The position numbers and the translations under genes are program-made. Positions 49,285 through 58,184 of a DNA stretch of 64,000 nt are shown in pieces. Under the pieces are notes generated by a model, which searched no databases, had not been told where the DNA came from, and was given only the letters and a program-made list of their open reading frames with translations. Numbering within the stretch: position 1 is the first letter of the stretch; each line of letters begins with the position of its first letter. Source of the DNA: Taibaiella koreensis (GTDB lineage: Bacteria > Bacteroidota > Bacteroidia > Chitinophagales > Chitinophagaceae); assembly GCF_003545715.1 (NCBI RefSeq), contig NZ_QVNU01000008.1:62001-126000 (forward strand), read 5' to 3'.

Positions 49285-50763
49285 TCAGTTGCGTTGCATT
49301 TTCCATTGCGACACCTTACCACCGCTTGCCGGAGCTTGCGTTTCTTTCTTGCCCTTCTCCCACAGGATGCCTGCCAGCGCCGCGGCTACGGCAGCTTCCT
49401 CTTCGGTTTCATGCACAAGGTATTCGGGCTTGAAATATTTGGCAATAAAGTTGGTGTCAAACTTGCCTTCTACAAAGGCTGGCTGGCGTACTGCCCATTT
49501 GCCAAAAGCCAACGTTGTCTGGATGCCTTGTATCCGGTACTCGTCTACGGCGCGGCACAGGCGGTCTATCGCTTCATTCCGGTCGCGTCCCCATACGACC
49601 AGCTTGGCGATCATCGGATCGTAAAAAATGGGAATATCCATACCTTGCTCATAGCCGTCGTCCACGCGTACACCTGGGCCCTGCGGGCGTATATAGATAT
49701 TGAGCCTTCCGGTATCGGGCATGAAATTGTCCATAGGGTCTTCGGCGCACACGCGCAGTTCGATAGCATGGCCATTGATATGAAGGTCTTCCTGGCTAAA
49801 GGAAAGTTTTTCACCACGGGCTACACGTATCTGCTCTTTCACCAGGTCGATGCCGCTGATCATCTCTGTTACACAGTGCTCCACCTGAAGGCGGGTATTC
49901 ATTTCCAGGAAGTAAAAGTTAAGCTCCTCGTCTACCAGGAACTCTACAGTACCGGCGCCGTAATAGTTACAGGCCCTGGCTACATCCACGGCACACTTAC
50001 CCATGGCTTCGCGAATATCCGGCGTGAGGCAGGAAGACGGCGCTTCCTCGATCAGCTTCTGATGGCGGCGTTGTATGGAGCATTCGCGTTCGAACAGGTA
50101 TACACAATTGCCATGCTGGTCGCCCATCAGCTGGATCTCGATATGTTTGGGCGAGCCCACATATTTTTCAATAAAAACGTCGTCGTTGCTAAAGGCGCTC
50201 AGGGCCTCGCTTTTGGCCATGCGCATCTGTTCTTCCAGTTCCTCTGCGCCGTTGACCACACGCATACCTTTACCGCCGCCACCGGCCGAGGCCTTGATCA
50301 GGATGGGATAGCCCACCTTCTCGGCAATGGTACGCGCCTCCTCATAGCTTTCCAGGGGCTTGTCGGTACCAGGTACCATGGGTACATTGAATTTCTGTGC
50401 TGCCTGTTTGGCGGCGATCTTGCTACCCATGATCTCGATCGAGTGAGCCGAAGGGCCGATGAAGGTAAGCCCGGCATCTGCTACCGACTTTGAAAAGGCA
50501 GCATTCTCGCTCAGGAAGCCATAGCCGGGATGTATGGCGTCGGCGCCATAGGCTTTGGCCACTTCAATTATTTTATCGGCGCGAAGATAAGACTGCGCCG
50601 AGGGGGCGGGCCCAATGCAGACCGCTTCATCGGCATAGGCCACAAAAGGCATATTGCGGTCCGCTTCAGAAAAAACAGCCAGCGTTTTTATTCCCATCTC
50701 TTTTGCAGAGCGCATTACCCGCAGGGCAATTTCACCACGATTGGCAACTAAGATTTTATTCAT
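49285..50763 (-). CDS. accC: biotin carboxylase subunit of an acyl-CoA carboxylase
   Basis: ATP-grasp enzyme carboxylating biotin on a carrier protein. ILVANRGEIALRVMRSAKEMGIKTLAVFSEAD is the N-terminal signature; IKASAGGGGKGMRVV is the glycine-rich ATP loop; YLFERECSIQRRHQKLIEEAPS, FLEMNTRLQVEHCVTEMISGIDLV and GHAIELRVCAEDP are also diagnostic. At 492 residues it is longer than AccC of E. coli (about 450) but has no biotinyl domain, as for separate biotin carboxylase subunits of acetyl- or propionyl-CoA carboxylases in Bacteroidota. The carboxyltransferase and carrier genes are not beside it. Mpl lies 42 bases upstream on the same strand. Confidence 0.92.
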   Translation of the reverse strand: MNKILVANRGEIALRVMRSAKEMGIKTLAVFSEADRNMPFVAYADEAVCIGPAPSAQSYLRADKIIEVAKAYGADAIHPGYGFLSENAAFSKSVADAGLTFIGPSAHSIEIMGSKIAAKQAAQKFNVPMVPGTDKPLESYEEARTIAEKVGYPILIKASAGGGGKGMRVVNGAEELEEQMRMAKSEALSAFSNDDVFIEKYVGSPKHIEIQLMGDQHGNCVYLFERECSIQRRHQKLIEEAPSSCLTPDIREAMGKCAVDVARACNYYGAGTVEFLVDEELNFYFLEMNTRLQVEHCVTEMISGIDLVKEQIRVARGEKLSFSQEDLHINGHAIELRVCAEDPMDNFMPDTGRLNIYIRPQGPGVRVDDGYEQGMDIPIFYDPMIAKLVVWGRDRNEAIDRLCRAVDEYRIQGIQTTLAFGKWAVRQPAFVEGKFDTNFIAKYFKPEYLVHETEEEAAVAAALAGILWEKGKKETQAPASGGKVSQWKMQRN

Positions 50764-50805
50764 TGATCGTTATTGTTGTATAGTATGCTTAAAAAGATAA
50801 CCGGA

Positions 50806-52152
50806 TCAGAAAGATGCGAGGTCCATGCCTTCAAAGGTACCCGAGCTCATCAGCAGCAGGCACACGGGCCGGTGGCTATTGCCAACCGCACTCCTGATCC
50901 AGGCTTCCAACGCAGCCCGGTCTTCGAATACGGAAAGGCGTTCATTGGCAAAATGGCGGCGCACCTCGGCCGGATCGAGCGAAGGCAGCCCTTTGAGCTG
51001 CAGCGCATGCGCGCTGAAAAATACGGCGCCCTCATCGGCAGGGTCCATGGTATGGGCATACTCGCTGAGGAAAGTGCTATTGAGGCTGCTGAAGGTATGC
51101 AGCTCAAAACAGGCCACCAGCTTATGCTCCGGGAAGCGGTCCCGTACAGCGCTCAGCGTTGCTTTCAGCTTGGAGGGTGCATGGGCAAAATCGCGGTAGG
51201 CGATAAATTCCTCTCTTTCCACGATCTTTTCCAGCCGGCGGGCGGCGCCGCTGAAGCCTGCGATGGACCGGTAAAAGGCGGCATCCGAAACACCCAGCGT
51301 ATTGCACACTTTACGGGCGGCTTCCATATTCTGCAGGTTATGGCTGCCAAAGATCTGCAGGTTTACCTTTCCCTCCGAAGTGGTGAGCACAACGGCATTG
51401 TCGGTTATCCTGAAATTGGGCGTTACATAGGGCATCAGCTTGAGATGGGCCGCTTCCTTTCCCACCAGGGAAACGACCTCTTTATCTTCTGCGTTATAGA
51501 TCAATACGCTGCCCTCATCCATTTCCCTCAGGTAGATCGCAAATTGCTCTTTATATTGTTCAAAAGTCGGAAATACATTTACATGATCCCAGGCAATACC
51601 GGTGAGTACCGAAATCTGGGGATGATAGAAGTGGATTTTTGGACGCTTCTCGATCACCGAGGCAGGATATTCGTCGCCTTCCAGGATAATGACCGGCGCG
51701 TCTGATATGCGCACGGAATGATCGAAGCCCTCTACACGGGCGCCCACCAGGTAGTCAAAATCCACTTCCTGGTCGCGCAGCACGTGCATGATCATGGAGG
51801 TGGTAGTGGTTTTACCATGGCTACCGGCAACCACAACCCGCTTTTTATCCCGGGAAACTTCGTACATATACTCGGGAAATGAGTAAACTGCTATACCGGC
51901 TTCCCTTGCTTTTTTCAATTCCGGGTTGTCTTCTTTAGCGTGCATACCCAGAATAACGGCATCGAGCGCGGTAGTTATCTTTTCGGGAAACCAGCCCTGG
52001 GCCGGGGGGAGAAGGCCATAGTGGCTGAGATTGGTGCGGGCAGGATCGGTAATCTCGTCGTCGCTTCCGGTAACAGTATAACCTTTCCGGTGCAGGGCTA
52101 TTGCCAGTTGATGCATAATAGCCCCACCCACAGCAATAAAATGTATGTGCAT
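50806..52152 (-). CDS. mpl: Mur ligase family protein, UDP-MurNAc-tripeptide ligase (Mpl-like)
   Basis: Mur ligase of 448 residues. The N-terminal domain begins IHFIAVGGAIMHQLAIALHRKGYTVTGSDDEI, as in MurC and Mpl; the ATP loop is VVVAGSHGKTTTTSM (about 106-120), then ILEGDEYPASVIEKRPKIHFYHPQISVLTGIAWDHVNVFPT, which is closer to Mpl (recycling of L-Ala-gamma-D-Glu-meso-Dap onto UDP-MurNAc) than to MurC. The C-terminal domain has YRDFAHAPSKLKATLSAVRDRFP. It would work in cytoplasmic peptidoglycan recycling. MurC is the alternative. Confidence 0.88.
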   Translation of the reverse strand: MHIHFIAVGGAIMHQLAIALHRKGYTVTGSDDEITDPARTNLSHYGLLPPAQGWFPEKITTALDAVILGMHAKEDNPELKKAREAGIAVYSFPEYMYEVSRDKKRVVVAGSHGKTTTTSMIMHVLRDQEVDFDYLVGARVEGFDHSVRISDAPVIILEGDEYPASVIEKRPKIHFYHPQISVLTGIAWDHVNVFPTFEQYKEQFAIYLREMDEGSVLIYNAEDKEVVSLVGKEAAHLKLMPYVTPNFRITDNAVVLTTSEGKVNLQIFGSHNLQNMEAARKVCNTLGVSDAAFYRSIAGFSGAARRLEKIVEREEFIAYRDFAHAPSKLKATLSAVRDRFPEHKLVACFELHTFSSLNSTFLSEYAHTMDPADEGAVFFSAHALQLKGLPSLDPAEVRRHFANERLSVFEDRAALEAWIRSAVGNSHRPVCLLLMSSGTFEGMDLASF

Positions 52153-52266
52153 TATTAAATTTTGTATTAATTTCGTGCAAAAATAATAACCGTTTACCTA
52201 AACGGGATTTTTATTTATTATTGCAGCAAAGTACCAACAACAATTTTATATAAAATTATTCTGGAA

Positions 52267-52410
52267 ATGAAAAAAATGAACAAATTCTGGAGCGCGGCCA
52301 TAGTGGGTGCCCTGTTATGTTTGATGATGCAATCCTGCGCTTCCTCCCGCAATAAATACGGATGTCCCGAAAGGATCCAGTCATTTGTATCGTTGCTTTC
52401 CGTCAAGTAA
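52267..52410 (+). CDS. tiny lipoprotein (47 aa)
   Basis: A short gene with its own promoter-like AT-rich leader and a good terminator. MKKMNKFWSAAIVGALLCLMMQSC is a lipoprotein signal with lipobox MQSC; the mature peptide has only 24 residues, beginning CASSRNKYGCPERIQ. Tiny lipoproteins with an SSRNKYGCP-like stretch seem recurrent in Bacteroidota and have unknown function. It is divergent from the Mpl gene. Confidence 0.6.
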   Translation: MKKMNKFWSAAIVGALLCLMMQSCASSRNKYGCPERIQSFVSLLSVK

Positions 52411-52451
52411 CGTTTATACCATACCCTGTCTGTACAATACTAAAGAAGCTG

Positions 52452-52485
52452 ATGCTGTTTTCCGTTAGGGAAAGCAGCATTTTTC
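52452..52485 (+). terminator. terminator after the tiny lipoprotein gene
   Basis: ATGCTGTTTTCC pairs with GGGAAAGCAGCAT with one mismatch, then TTTTC. Confidence 0.75.
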
Positions 52486-52580
52486 ATTGTATTACGGCCA
52501 ATTTGTTAATTAGTGCAAATAAAGAATCCTACACCCTTGAATTCAATAAAACGGTGTGAAGCTTAATTTCCTTATTCTGT

Positions 52581-52588
52581 TATCTTTG
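52581..52588 (+). promoter_or_regulatory. -7 box TATCTTTG for the M16 protease operon
   Basis: Exact TAnnTTTG match, 26 bases before the ATG at 52615. Confidence 0.6.
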
Positions 52589-52614
52589 CGTGAATTAAAA
52601 CAAAATCAAATTAC

Positions 52615-53934
52615 ATGAAACGTTTTTTCTTCAGTGCTGTTCTTCTCGCGGCCGGCACGTTCTCGGCCTCTGCGCAAGAGGGGAATATCAAGTTCACCGA
52701 GTACGATCTGCCCAACGGGCTGCACGTGATCCTGCACGAGGATCATACGGTGCCCATTGTATCGGTATCGGTGATGTACCACGTAGGCTCCAAGAACGAA
52801 GACCCTTCCCGTACCGGGTTCGCCCACTTTTTTGAGCACCTGCTTTTTGAGGGCTCCGAAAACATACAGCGGGGAGAATACAGCAAGCTGGTCCAGAACA
52901 ACGGCGGGGTACTGAACGCCAATACTTCCCAGGACAGGACCTACTACTTCGAAGTGTTGCCTTCCAACCAGCTGGAGCTGGGCCTGTGGATGGAATCGGA
53001 GCGTATGCTGCATGCCAAGATCGACAGCACCGGCATCGAGACGCAACGTAAAGTAGTGAAAGAGGAAAAAAAGATGCGCTACGACAACAGCCCGTACGGT
53101 ATGTGGCAATCGCTGATATTCGAGAACGCTTATACCAAGCATCCCTACCGCTGGACACCCATAGGCAAGGAGCAATACATCGACCAGGCGAAGGCCAGCG
53201 AGTTCATGGATTTCTATAAAACGTTTTATGTACCCAATAATGCCGTACTGGTAATTGCCGGCGACATTAAGCCCGAGCAGGCCAAAGAATGGATCGGTAA
53301 ATACTTCAGCGATATTCCCAAAGGCACCGGTACCATACCCCGTCCCACCGCAGTGGAACCGCAGCAGACCAAGGAGAAGCGTGTGCGTTACAATGCCAAT
53401 GTACAGTTGCCGATGGTGGTGCTGGCTTACCACGCTCCTAAAATGGGCACAGACGATATGTATGCGCTCGAGCTGCTGAACCAATTGCTGTCGCAGGGCG
53501 CCAGCTCCCGTCTGCAGAAACAGGTAGTAGATAAGGATCACAAAGCTGTACAGGTGGCTGCCTTTAACTTCCCGCTGGAAGATCCGGGCCTGGTGATTAC
53601 CCTGGGCATCGCCGCGCAGGGCGTAGACGCCTCCGACCTGGAAAAGGCGATGAAAAACGAGATCGATAAAGTAAGGGAAAACCTGATCAGCGAAGCGGAA
53701 TTCAAGAAGCTGCAGAACCAGGCCGAAAACGGCTTTGTATCGCAGAATGCCCGCATCTCCGGCATTGCCGAATCGCTGGCCACCAATTATACTTATTTCC
53801 ACGATGCCAATCTTATCAATACCGAGTTGGGCCGTTATCAGAAGATCACGCGCGAGGACCTGAAGAGGGTAGCGGGAAAATACTTAACCAAAGATAATTG
53901 CGTGGTGCTTCAATATGTGCCGAAAGGACAGTAA
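52615..53934 (+). CDS. M16 family zinc peptidase, catalytic partner
   Basis: Exported pitrilysin-family metallopeptidase, 439 residues. Signal peptide 1-20 (ends ASA). The inverted zinc motif is HFFEH (71-75), with the distal Glu in KVVKEEKKMRYDNSPYGMW; the C-terminal half is the second M16 domain (VRYNANVQLPMVVLAYHAPKMGTDDMYALELLNQLLS). The family folds into clam-like halves and degrades peptides. The next gene encodes a homologue lacking the zinc motif, the usual split-subunit arrangement of periplasmic M16B pairs. It is driven from its own promoter. The substrate is unknown. Confidence 0.93.
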   Translation: MKRFFFSAVLLAAGTFSASAQEGNIKFTEYDLPNGLHVILHEDHTVPIVSVSVMYHVGSKNEDPSRTGFAHFFEHLLFEGSENIQRGEYSKLVQNNGGVLNANTSQDRTYYFEVLPSNQLELGLWMESERMLHAKIDSTGIETQRKVVKEEKKMRYDNSPYGMWQSLIFENAYTKHPYRWTPIGKEQYIDQAKASEFMDFYKTFYVPNNAVLVIAGDIKPEQAKEWIGKYFSDIPKGTGTIPRPTAVEPQQTKEKRVRYNANVQLPMVVLAYHAPKMGTDDMYALELLNQLLSQGASSRLQKQVVDKDHKAVQVAAFNFPLEDPGLVITLGIAAQGVDASDLEKAMKNEIDKVRENLISEAEFKKLQNQAENGFVSQNARISGIAESLATNYTYFHDANLINTELGRYQKITREDLKRVAGKYLTKDNCVVLQYVPKGQ

Positions 53935-54019
53935 GCGCGATAAGCAACCGATATATCAGAATCAGGGGGAAAACAGGAATGCATCCTTCCCTTATATTTT
54001 AAAAAATGATCCTTTAAAA

Positions 54020-56080
54020 ATGAAAAAGATATTTTTCTCTATAGCCGCTTTATCGCTGTTCACTGCCGTGCAGGCGCAGAAGCTGGACAGAAGCATTCGC
54101 CCGAAGCCGGGCATCGCACCGGAGATCAAGCTGGGCGACGCGGAAACGTTTACCCTGGACAACGGGCTGAAAGTATTTGTGGTAGAAAACCATAAGCTGC
54201 CCGCTGTTACCTATTCCATCATCCTTGACATACATCCCGAGTCTGAAGGAAATAAAAGCGGCATGCATGATATGGTGGGTGAGCTGATCACCAGCGGCAC
54301 CCAGGGCCGTTCCAAAGACAAGTTTGACGAAGAGACCGATATGATCAGCGCCAACATCGGCGCCAGCAACGAAAGCATCTATGGCCGCTCGCTCACCAAA
54401 TACCAGGACCAGATGCTGGACCTTATGAGCGATGCCCTGCTGAATGCCAATTTTCAGCAGAAAGAGCTGGAGAACCTTAAAAAAAGGGCGCTTTCAGGCC
54501 TGGACGTAAGCAAGACCGATCCCGATGATATGCTACACAATGTAAGCAGCGTGGTGAATTACGGTACCAACCATCCTTACGGACAGGTGACTACCGAAGA
54601 AACGATCAACAACATTACGCTGGCCGACTGCAACGGCTATTATAAGAAATATTTCAGGCCCAATGTGGCTTACATGGCTATCGTAGGCGATATCAACCTG
54701 GCGAAAGCAAAGGAAATGGCCGAGAAATATTTTAGTAAATGGCAGAAAGGTGAGGTGCCCCGCAGCGAATATCCATCTGTTACAGCGCCGGCCAAAACCC
54801 AGGTAGACTTCGTACCCCGCGACGGCGCCGTTCAGAGCACTGTAAGCATTACTTACCCGGTCGACCTTATGATAGGCACACCCGATGTGATCAAGACCCG
54901 TGTAATGAACCAGGTGCTTGGCGGCAGCTTCCAGCGCCTCGACCACAACCTGCGCGAAACCCACGCCTGGACCTATGGCTCCAATTCGTCGATCTCATCC
55001 GACGACATTGTGGGTAATGTAGATGTGAATGTACAATGCCGTAATGAAGTAACCGACAGCTCAATTGTTGAGATGATGAAAGAGATGGAGACCATGCGCA
55101 GCACACCACTGACGCAGGACGAGCTGCAAGGTGCCGTTAACTTCATCAGCGGCGTATTTGCCCTCGGCCTGGAAAATCCGCAGACCATAGCCCAGTACGC
55201 GATCAATATCGAGCGCTATAAAATGCCGAAGGATTACTACAAGAATTACCTGAAGAACGTGAGCGCCACCACTACAGGCGATATACAGACAACCGCCCAG
55301 AAATACCTGAAGCCCGGGAATGCACATATTGTTGTGGTGGGTAATAAAAGCGAAATACCCAAGCTGAAGAAATTTGGTGAAGTAAAATTCTATGACAATT
55401 ACGGCAATCCCACTACCGTTACCGAGTCCAAAGTGATCGACGGCGTGGGCATCGACCAGGTGCTGGACAAATACATCAACGCAATTGGTGGTAAAGCGGC
55501 CATCGAAGGCCTGAAAGACCTCTCTGTGGTTTCGGCCGTTAACGATGGCGGACGGGAATATACCCAGAGTGTAGTGGTGCTTTCTCCCGGCCGTATCAAG
55601 CAAACTATGTCGGTTGATGGACAGGTGATGCAGAAAGCGGTGATCAATGGCGAGAGTGGATATGTGGAAGGCGGCGGCCAAAGGCAAAATCTTCCTGCAG
55701 AAGCCATAAAGGAATTCAAGCCCGATGCTGATCTGCAAATGCTGCTGCATCCCACGCAACTTGGCGTTTCTTTTACCCTGCTAGGTAAGGAAATGGTCGA
55801 TGGCAAAGAAGCCTACAGTGTAGAGCGTATCGAAAATGACGGACACAAAAAGACGGTACAGTCCTACGATGCCGCTACAGGATTACTGTTCAAAGAAGTG
55901 GTAAGTACTAACGAAGGCGTTAAGTCCAAAGTGGAGATCAAGGTCCTTTCCGATTACCGCGAGGTAAAAAATGGCAACGGCTTCAAAATTCCTTTTGAAA
56001 CCAAGAGCCTGACCGGCGGCGGCGAAAAGGTAGCGACTGCAAAAGCCAACAGCGGCGTGAAAGAAAGCGAGTTTAAATAA
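54020..56080 (+). CDS. M16 family homologue lacking the zinc motif, with C-terminal extension
   Basis: A 686-residue exported M16 subunit. Start at MKKIFFSIAALSLFTAVQAQ (54020), a signal peptide; the frame extends upstream over the previous gene's stop without sense. Where active enzymes have HxxEH this one reads HDMVG (83-87), so it is probably the non-catalytic half pairing with the upstream protease. Two M16 domains fill residues 35-470. The last ~210 residues (LDKYINAIGGKAAIEGLKDLSVVSAVNDGGREYTQSVVVLSPGRIKQTM..., DYREVKNGNGFKIPFETKSL) resemble a LolA/outer-membrane-lipoprotein-sorting-like beta sheet. The extension distinguishes it from plain M16B subunits. It is 85 bases after the catalytic gene. 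Confidence 0.88.
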   Translation: MKKIFFSIAALSLFTAVQAQKLDRSIRPKPGIAPEIKLGDAETFTLDNGLKVFVVENHKLPAVTYSIILDIHPESEGNKSGMHDMVGELITSGTQGRSKDKFDEETDMISANIGASNESIYGRSLTKYQDQMLDLMSDALLNANFQQKELENLKKRALSGLDVSKTDPDDMLHNVSSVVNYGTNHPYGQVTTEETINNITLADCNGYYKKYFRPNVAYMAIVGDINLAKAKEMAEKYFSKWQKGEVPRSEYPSVTAPAKTQVDFVPRDGAVQSTVSITYPVDLMIGTPDVIKTRVMNQVLGGSFQRLDHNLRETHAWTYGSNSSISSDDIVGNVDVNVQCRNEVTDSSIVEMMKEMETMRSTPLTQDELQGAVNFISGVFALGLENPQTIAQYAINIERYKMPKDYYKNYLKNVSATTTGDIQTTAQKYLKPGNAHIVVVGNKSEIPKLKKFGEVKFYDNYGNPTTVTESKVIDGVGIDQVLDKYINAIGGKAAIEGLKDLSVVSAVNDGGREYTQSVVVLSPGRIKQTMSVDGQVMQKAVINGESGYVEGGGQRQNLPAEAIKEFKPDADLQMLLHPTQLGVSFTLLGKEMVDGKEAYSVERIENDGHKKTVQSYDAATGLLFKEVVSTNEGVKSKVEIKVLSDYREVKNGNGFKIPFETKSLTGGGEKVATAKANSGVKESEFK

Positions 56081-56087
56081 GCAGAGC

Positions 56088-56222
56088 TGACTGTCCGTAT
56101 ATAGGAAACATTGGATCAGCCTGCCTTTCTTTGCGGTTGCTGAGCCTGTCAAGGCATCATTGCATTGTTGCCCTTTCGACAGGCTCAAGGGCCGGAAATA
56201 ATTGGTTTCCTATATGCGGATG
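56088..56222. repeat. 135-bp element, inner hairpin in the opposite orientation
   Basis: Left end TGACTGTCCGTATATAGGAA, right end GGTTTCCTATATGCGGAT. The inner part carries GGTTGCTGAGCCTGTCAAGG and CTTTCGACAGGCTCAAGGGC, that is the REP-like core reversed with respect to the copies at 13243 and 25193. Intergenic. Confidence 0.65.
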
Positions 56223-56248
56223 TTTATGAAGCATATATCATTTTTTCA

Positions 56249-56285
56249 AAAGAGTGGTGGTATCTTTGCCACCACTCTTTTTTTT
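56249..56285 (+). terminator. 12-bp perfect hairpin terminator whose loop is TATCTTTG
   Basis: AAAGAGTGGTGG, loop TATCTTTG, CCACCACTCTTT then more T. It ends the M16 transcript. The loop equals the -7 consensus, but no -33 element stands at the right distance, so this may be chance. Confidence 0.8.
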
Positions 56286-56311
56286 ATGATCAGCCAGGCA
56301 AATCGCCAGGT

Positions 56312-57598
56312 GTGGGTCACTTCAACCGGAAAATCGTGTTTGCTACCCTTCGAAAAGAACTTTTGTTACTCCTGCGCGACCCGGGCGGTCTGCTCCTGCT
56401 GGTATTGATGCCGGCGGCGCTTATCATTGTTATGGCTGTGGTGCAGGATGCGCCATACCGGGATTACCAGGAAATGAAGTTTGAGATACTGGTGGCCAAC
56501 AAGGATAAGGGAAATACAGGCACGCGGCTTATTGAAGGTTTGAAGAAGAATAAAAGCTTTATTGTCGTCGACAGGCTGGACGGCAGGGCAGTAAGCGATA
56601 TGCAGCTTAAAGCCGCCCTGCGCAACGGAAAATACAAGATGGGCATTGTGATCCCGAAAGAGGCCACCGCTTCCCTGGTCAATACTTCCAATAAGCTGGC
56701 CAACGAAATGGCCGGCGCCATGGGTCTTCCCGCAGGATTGCCGGTGCAGGAGCGCCAGGACAGCGCTGCGATCCAGCTGCTGTTTGATCCCGTGGTAAAG
56801 CCTTCGTTCCGCAGCGCTCTTGGCTTTGCCCTTAACCAGTACCTGACGCAGGTGAAGACTGAGATCCTGCTGCAGCGGCTGAGCCGGGTCAATGGCGGTA
56901 CCGGCGACAAGCATATCGACCTGGAAAGTATGAACGTGCTGGCCGTAGCCGAAAAAAGCCTGGACGATGGCCCTGCGGTCAATCCTTCCATGAACTCGAC
57001 CCAGCACAATGTGCCGGCCTGGGCTATCTTTGGTATGTTCCTCATCGTAGTGCCTATTTCGGGCAATATGATCCGTGAGCGGGATGAGGGCAGCGCCCTG
57101 CGCATACGGCTTATACCCACGGCCAATAAAAGAGTAGGGCTGGGCAAGATCGTCTTTTACATCCTGGTGTGCATGCTCCAGTTTTTCGTCATGATGCTGG
57201 TAGGCATCTTTATTCTGCCATTCTTCGGCCTGCAGCGGCTTACGCTGGGGCAACATGCACTCAACCTGATCCCGATGGCCTTTGCCATATCTTTTGCTGC
57301 CGTGAACTATGGCTATTTTATCGGCAGCATTTTCAAAACGGCCAACCAGGCCATGCCCTTCGGCGCCATTTCCATCGTGCTGTTCTCTGCTATCGGCGGC
57401 GTATGGGTACCTATCGAGATATTGCCGGAGGCGATGAAGAAGATTGCGTTGTTTTCTCCTTTGCACTGGAGCCTTGAAGGGGTAAACGAGGTAATCCTCC
57501 GTAACAATGGCTGGAGCGGCATTTTCAAATCCTTTTCCATACTCGTGGGCTCGGGTATGCTGCTGGGTGTGATGCCAGTATTCCTGGGTAAAAAATAA
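56312..57598 (+). CDS. ABC-2 type transporter permease
   Basis: Membrane permease of an ABC-2-type exporter. One transmembrane helix near the N-terminus (LLLLVLMPAALIIVMAVV), a periplasmic domain of about 220 residues (KFEILVANKDKGNTGTRLIEGLKKNKSFIVVDRL...), then about five helices from VPAWAIFGMFLIVVPISGNMIRERDEGS to the end. RDEGSALRIRLIPTANKR is the coupling-helix region typical of this family. No ATG fits; I take the GTG at 56312, while the GTG at 56336 is equally possible. No ATPase gene is adjacent, so the partner must lie elsewhere. It is preceded by a terminator and convergent with exbD. Confidence 0.82.
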   Translation: MGHFNRKIVFATLRKELLLLLRDPGGLLLLVLMPAALIIVMAVVQDAPYRDYQEMKFEILVANKDKGNTGTRLIEGLKKNKSFIVVDRLDGRAVSDMQLKAALRNGKYKMGIVIPKEATASLVNTSNKLANEMAGAMGLPAGLPVQERQDSAAIQLLFDPVVKPSFRSALGFALNQYLTQVKTEILLQRLSRVNGGTGDKHIDLESMNVLAVAEKSLDDGPAVNPSMNSTQHNVPAWAIFGMFLIVVPISGNMIRERDEGSALRIRLIPTANKRVGLGKIVFYILVCMLQFFVMMLVGIFILPFFGLQRLTLGQHALNLIPMAFAISFAAVNYGYFIGSIFKTANQAMPFGAISIVLFSAIGGVWVPIEILPEAMKKIALFSPLHWSLEGVNEVILRNNGWSGIFKSFSILVGSGMLLGVMPVFLGKK

Positions 57599-57612
57599 GA
57601 TGCGCAACCATG

Positions 57613-58128
57613 TTACCGGAGCGCTGTATTGATTACCGCGGCTTCTTCGGGGCCGATATCGACCATTCCTACCTGCCGTACCCCAAGGATATTCATTTCG
57701 TCGAATAAACCTATAATATCGGCTACCGTGGCCGTGCTATGCGCCTTGATCAGGACCTGTAGCTGCCGTTCGCTTGCTACGGGTCTGGTACGGAGCGCCT
57801 GTTGCTTATGCTGGAGCAGTGAGCGCAAGGTGGCCTCAGTATGTACTTCTTTAAGGGGCGTTCCCGGTTGAAATAGCCCCTCATAATAATAGATCCGGTG
57901 GTCCTTGGCGGGCATCAGGGTAATCGCCGATGACTCGTAGAAAGCCGTGGTGCTCTTTGCCGGCGTAAAGGGCATCTGGATATCCATAGCTTTGGGCTTT
58001 GTCATAGTCGTTGTCAGCATAAAGAAAGTGATGAGGAGAAAGCCCAGGTCTACCATAGGGGTGAGATCGATACGCGGATTGCTTCTTTGCCGGCGTCCCC
58101 GTCCGGCAGTGATCAATAGCTCTGCCAT
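57613..58128 (-). CDS. ExbD/TolR family biopolymer transporter
   Basis: Inner-membrane protein of the ExbD/TolR family, 171 residues. Start at MAELLITAGRGRRQRSNPRIDLTPMVDLGFLLITFFML: a basic N-terminus then one membrane helix containing the conserved Asp of the proton channel (DLTPMVDLGFLL). The remainder is a periplasmic domain ending GVRQVGMVDIGPEEAAVINTAL. ExbD works with ExbB and TonB to energise outer-membrane transport; neither ExbB nor TonB is next to it. The frame runs another 100 codons upstream through a tandem repeat, which I reject as coding. Confidence 0.88.
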   Translation of the reverse strand: MAELLITAGRGRRQRSNPRIDLTPMVDLGFLLITFFMLTTTMTKPKAMDIQMPFTPAKSTTAFYESSAITLMPAKDHRIYYYEGLFQPGTPLKEVHTEATLRSLLQHKQQALRTRPVASERQLQVLIKAHSTATVADIIGLFDEMNILGVRQVGMVDIGPEEAAVINTALR

Positions 58129-58184
58129 AATCTTTGCTTTATCATGAGACTTCGCGGTACCGGAATTCCATAAAGCATGCCTGA

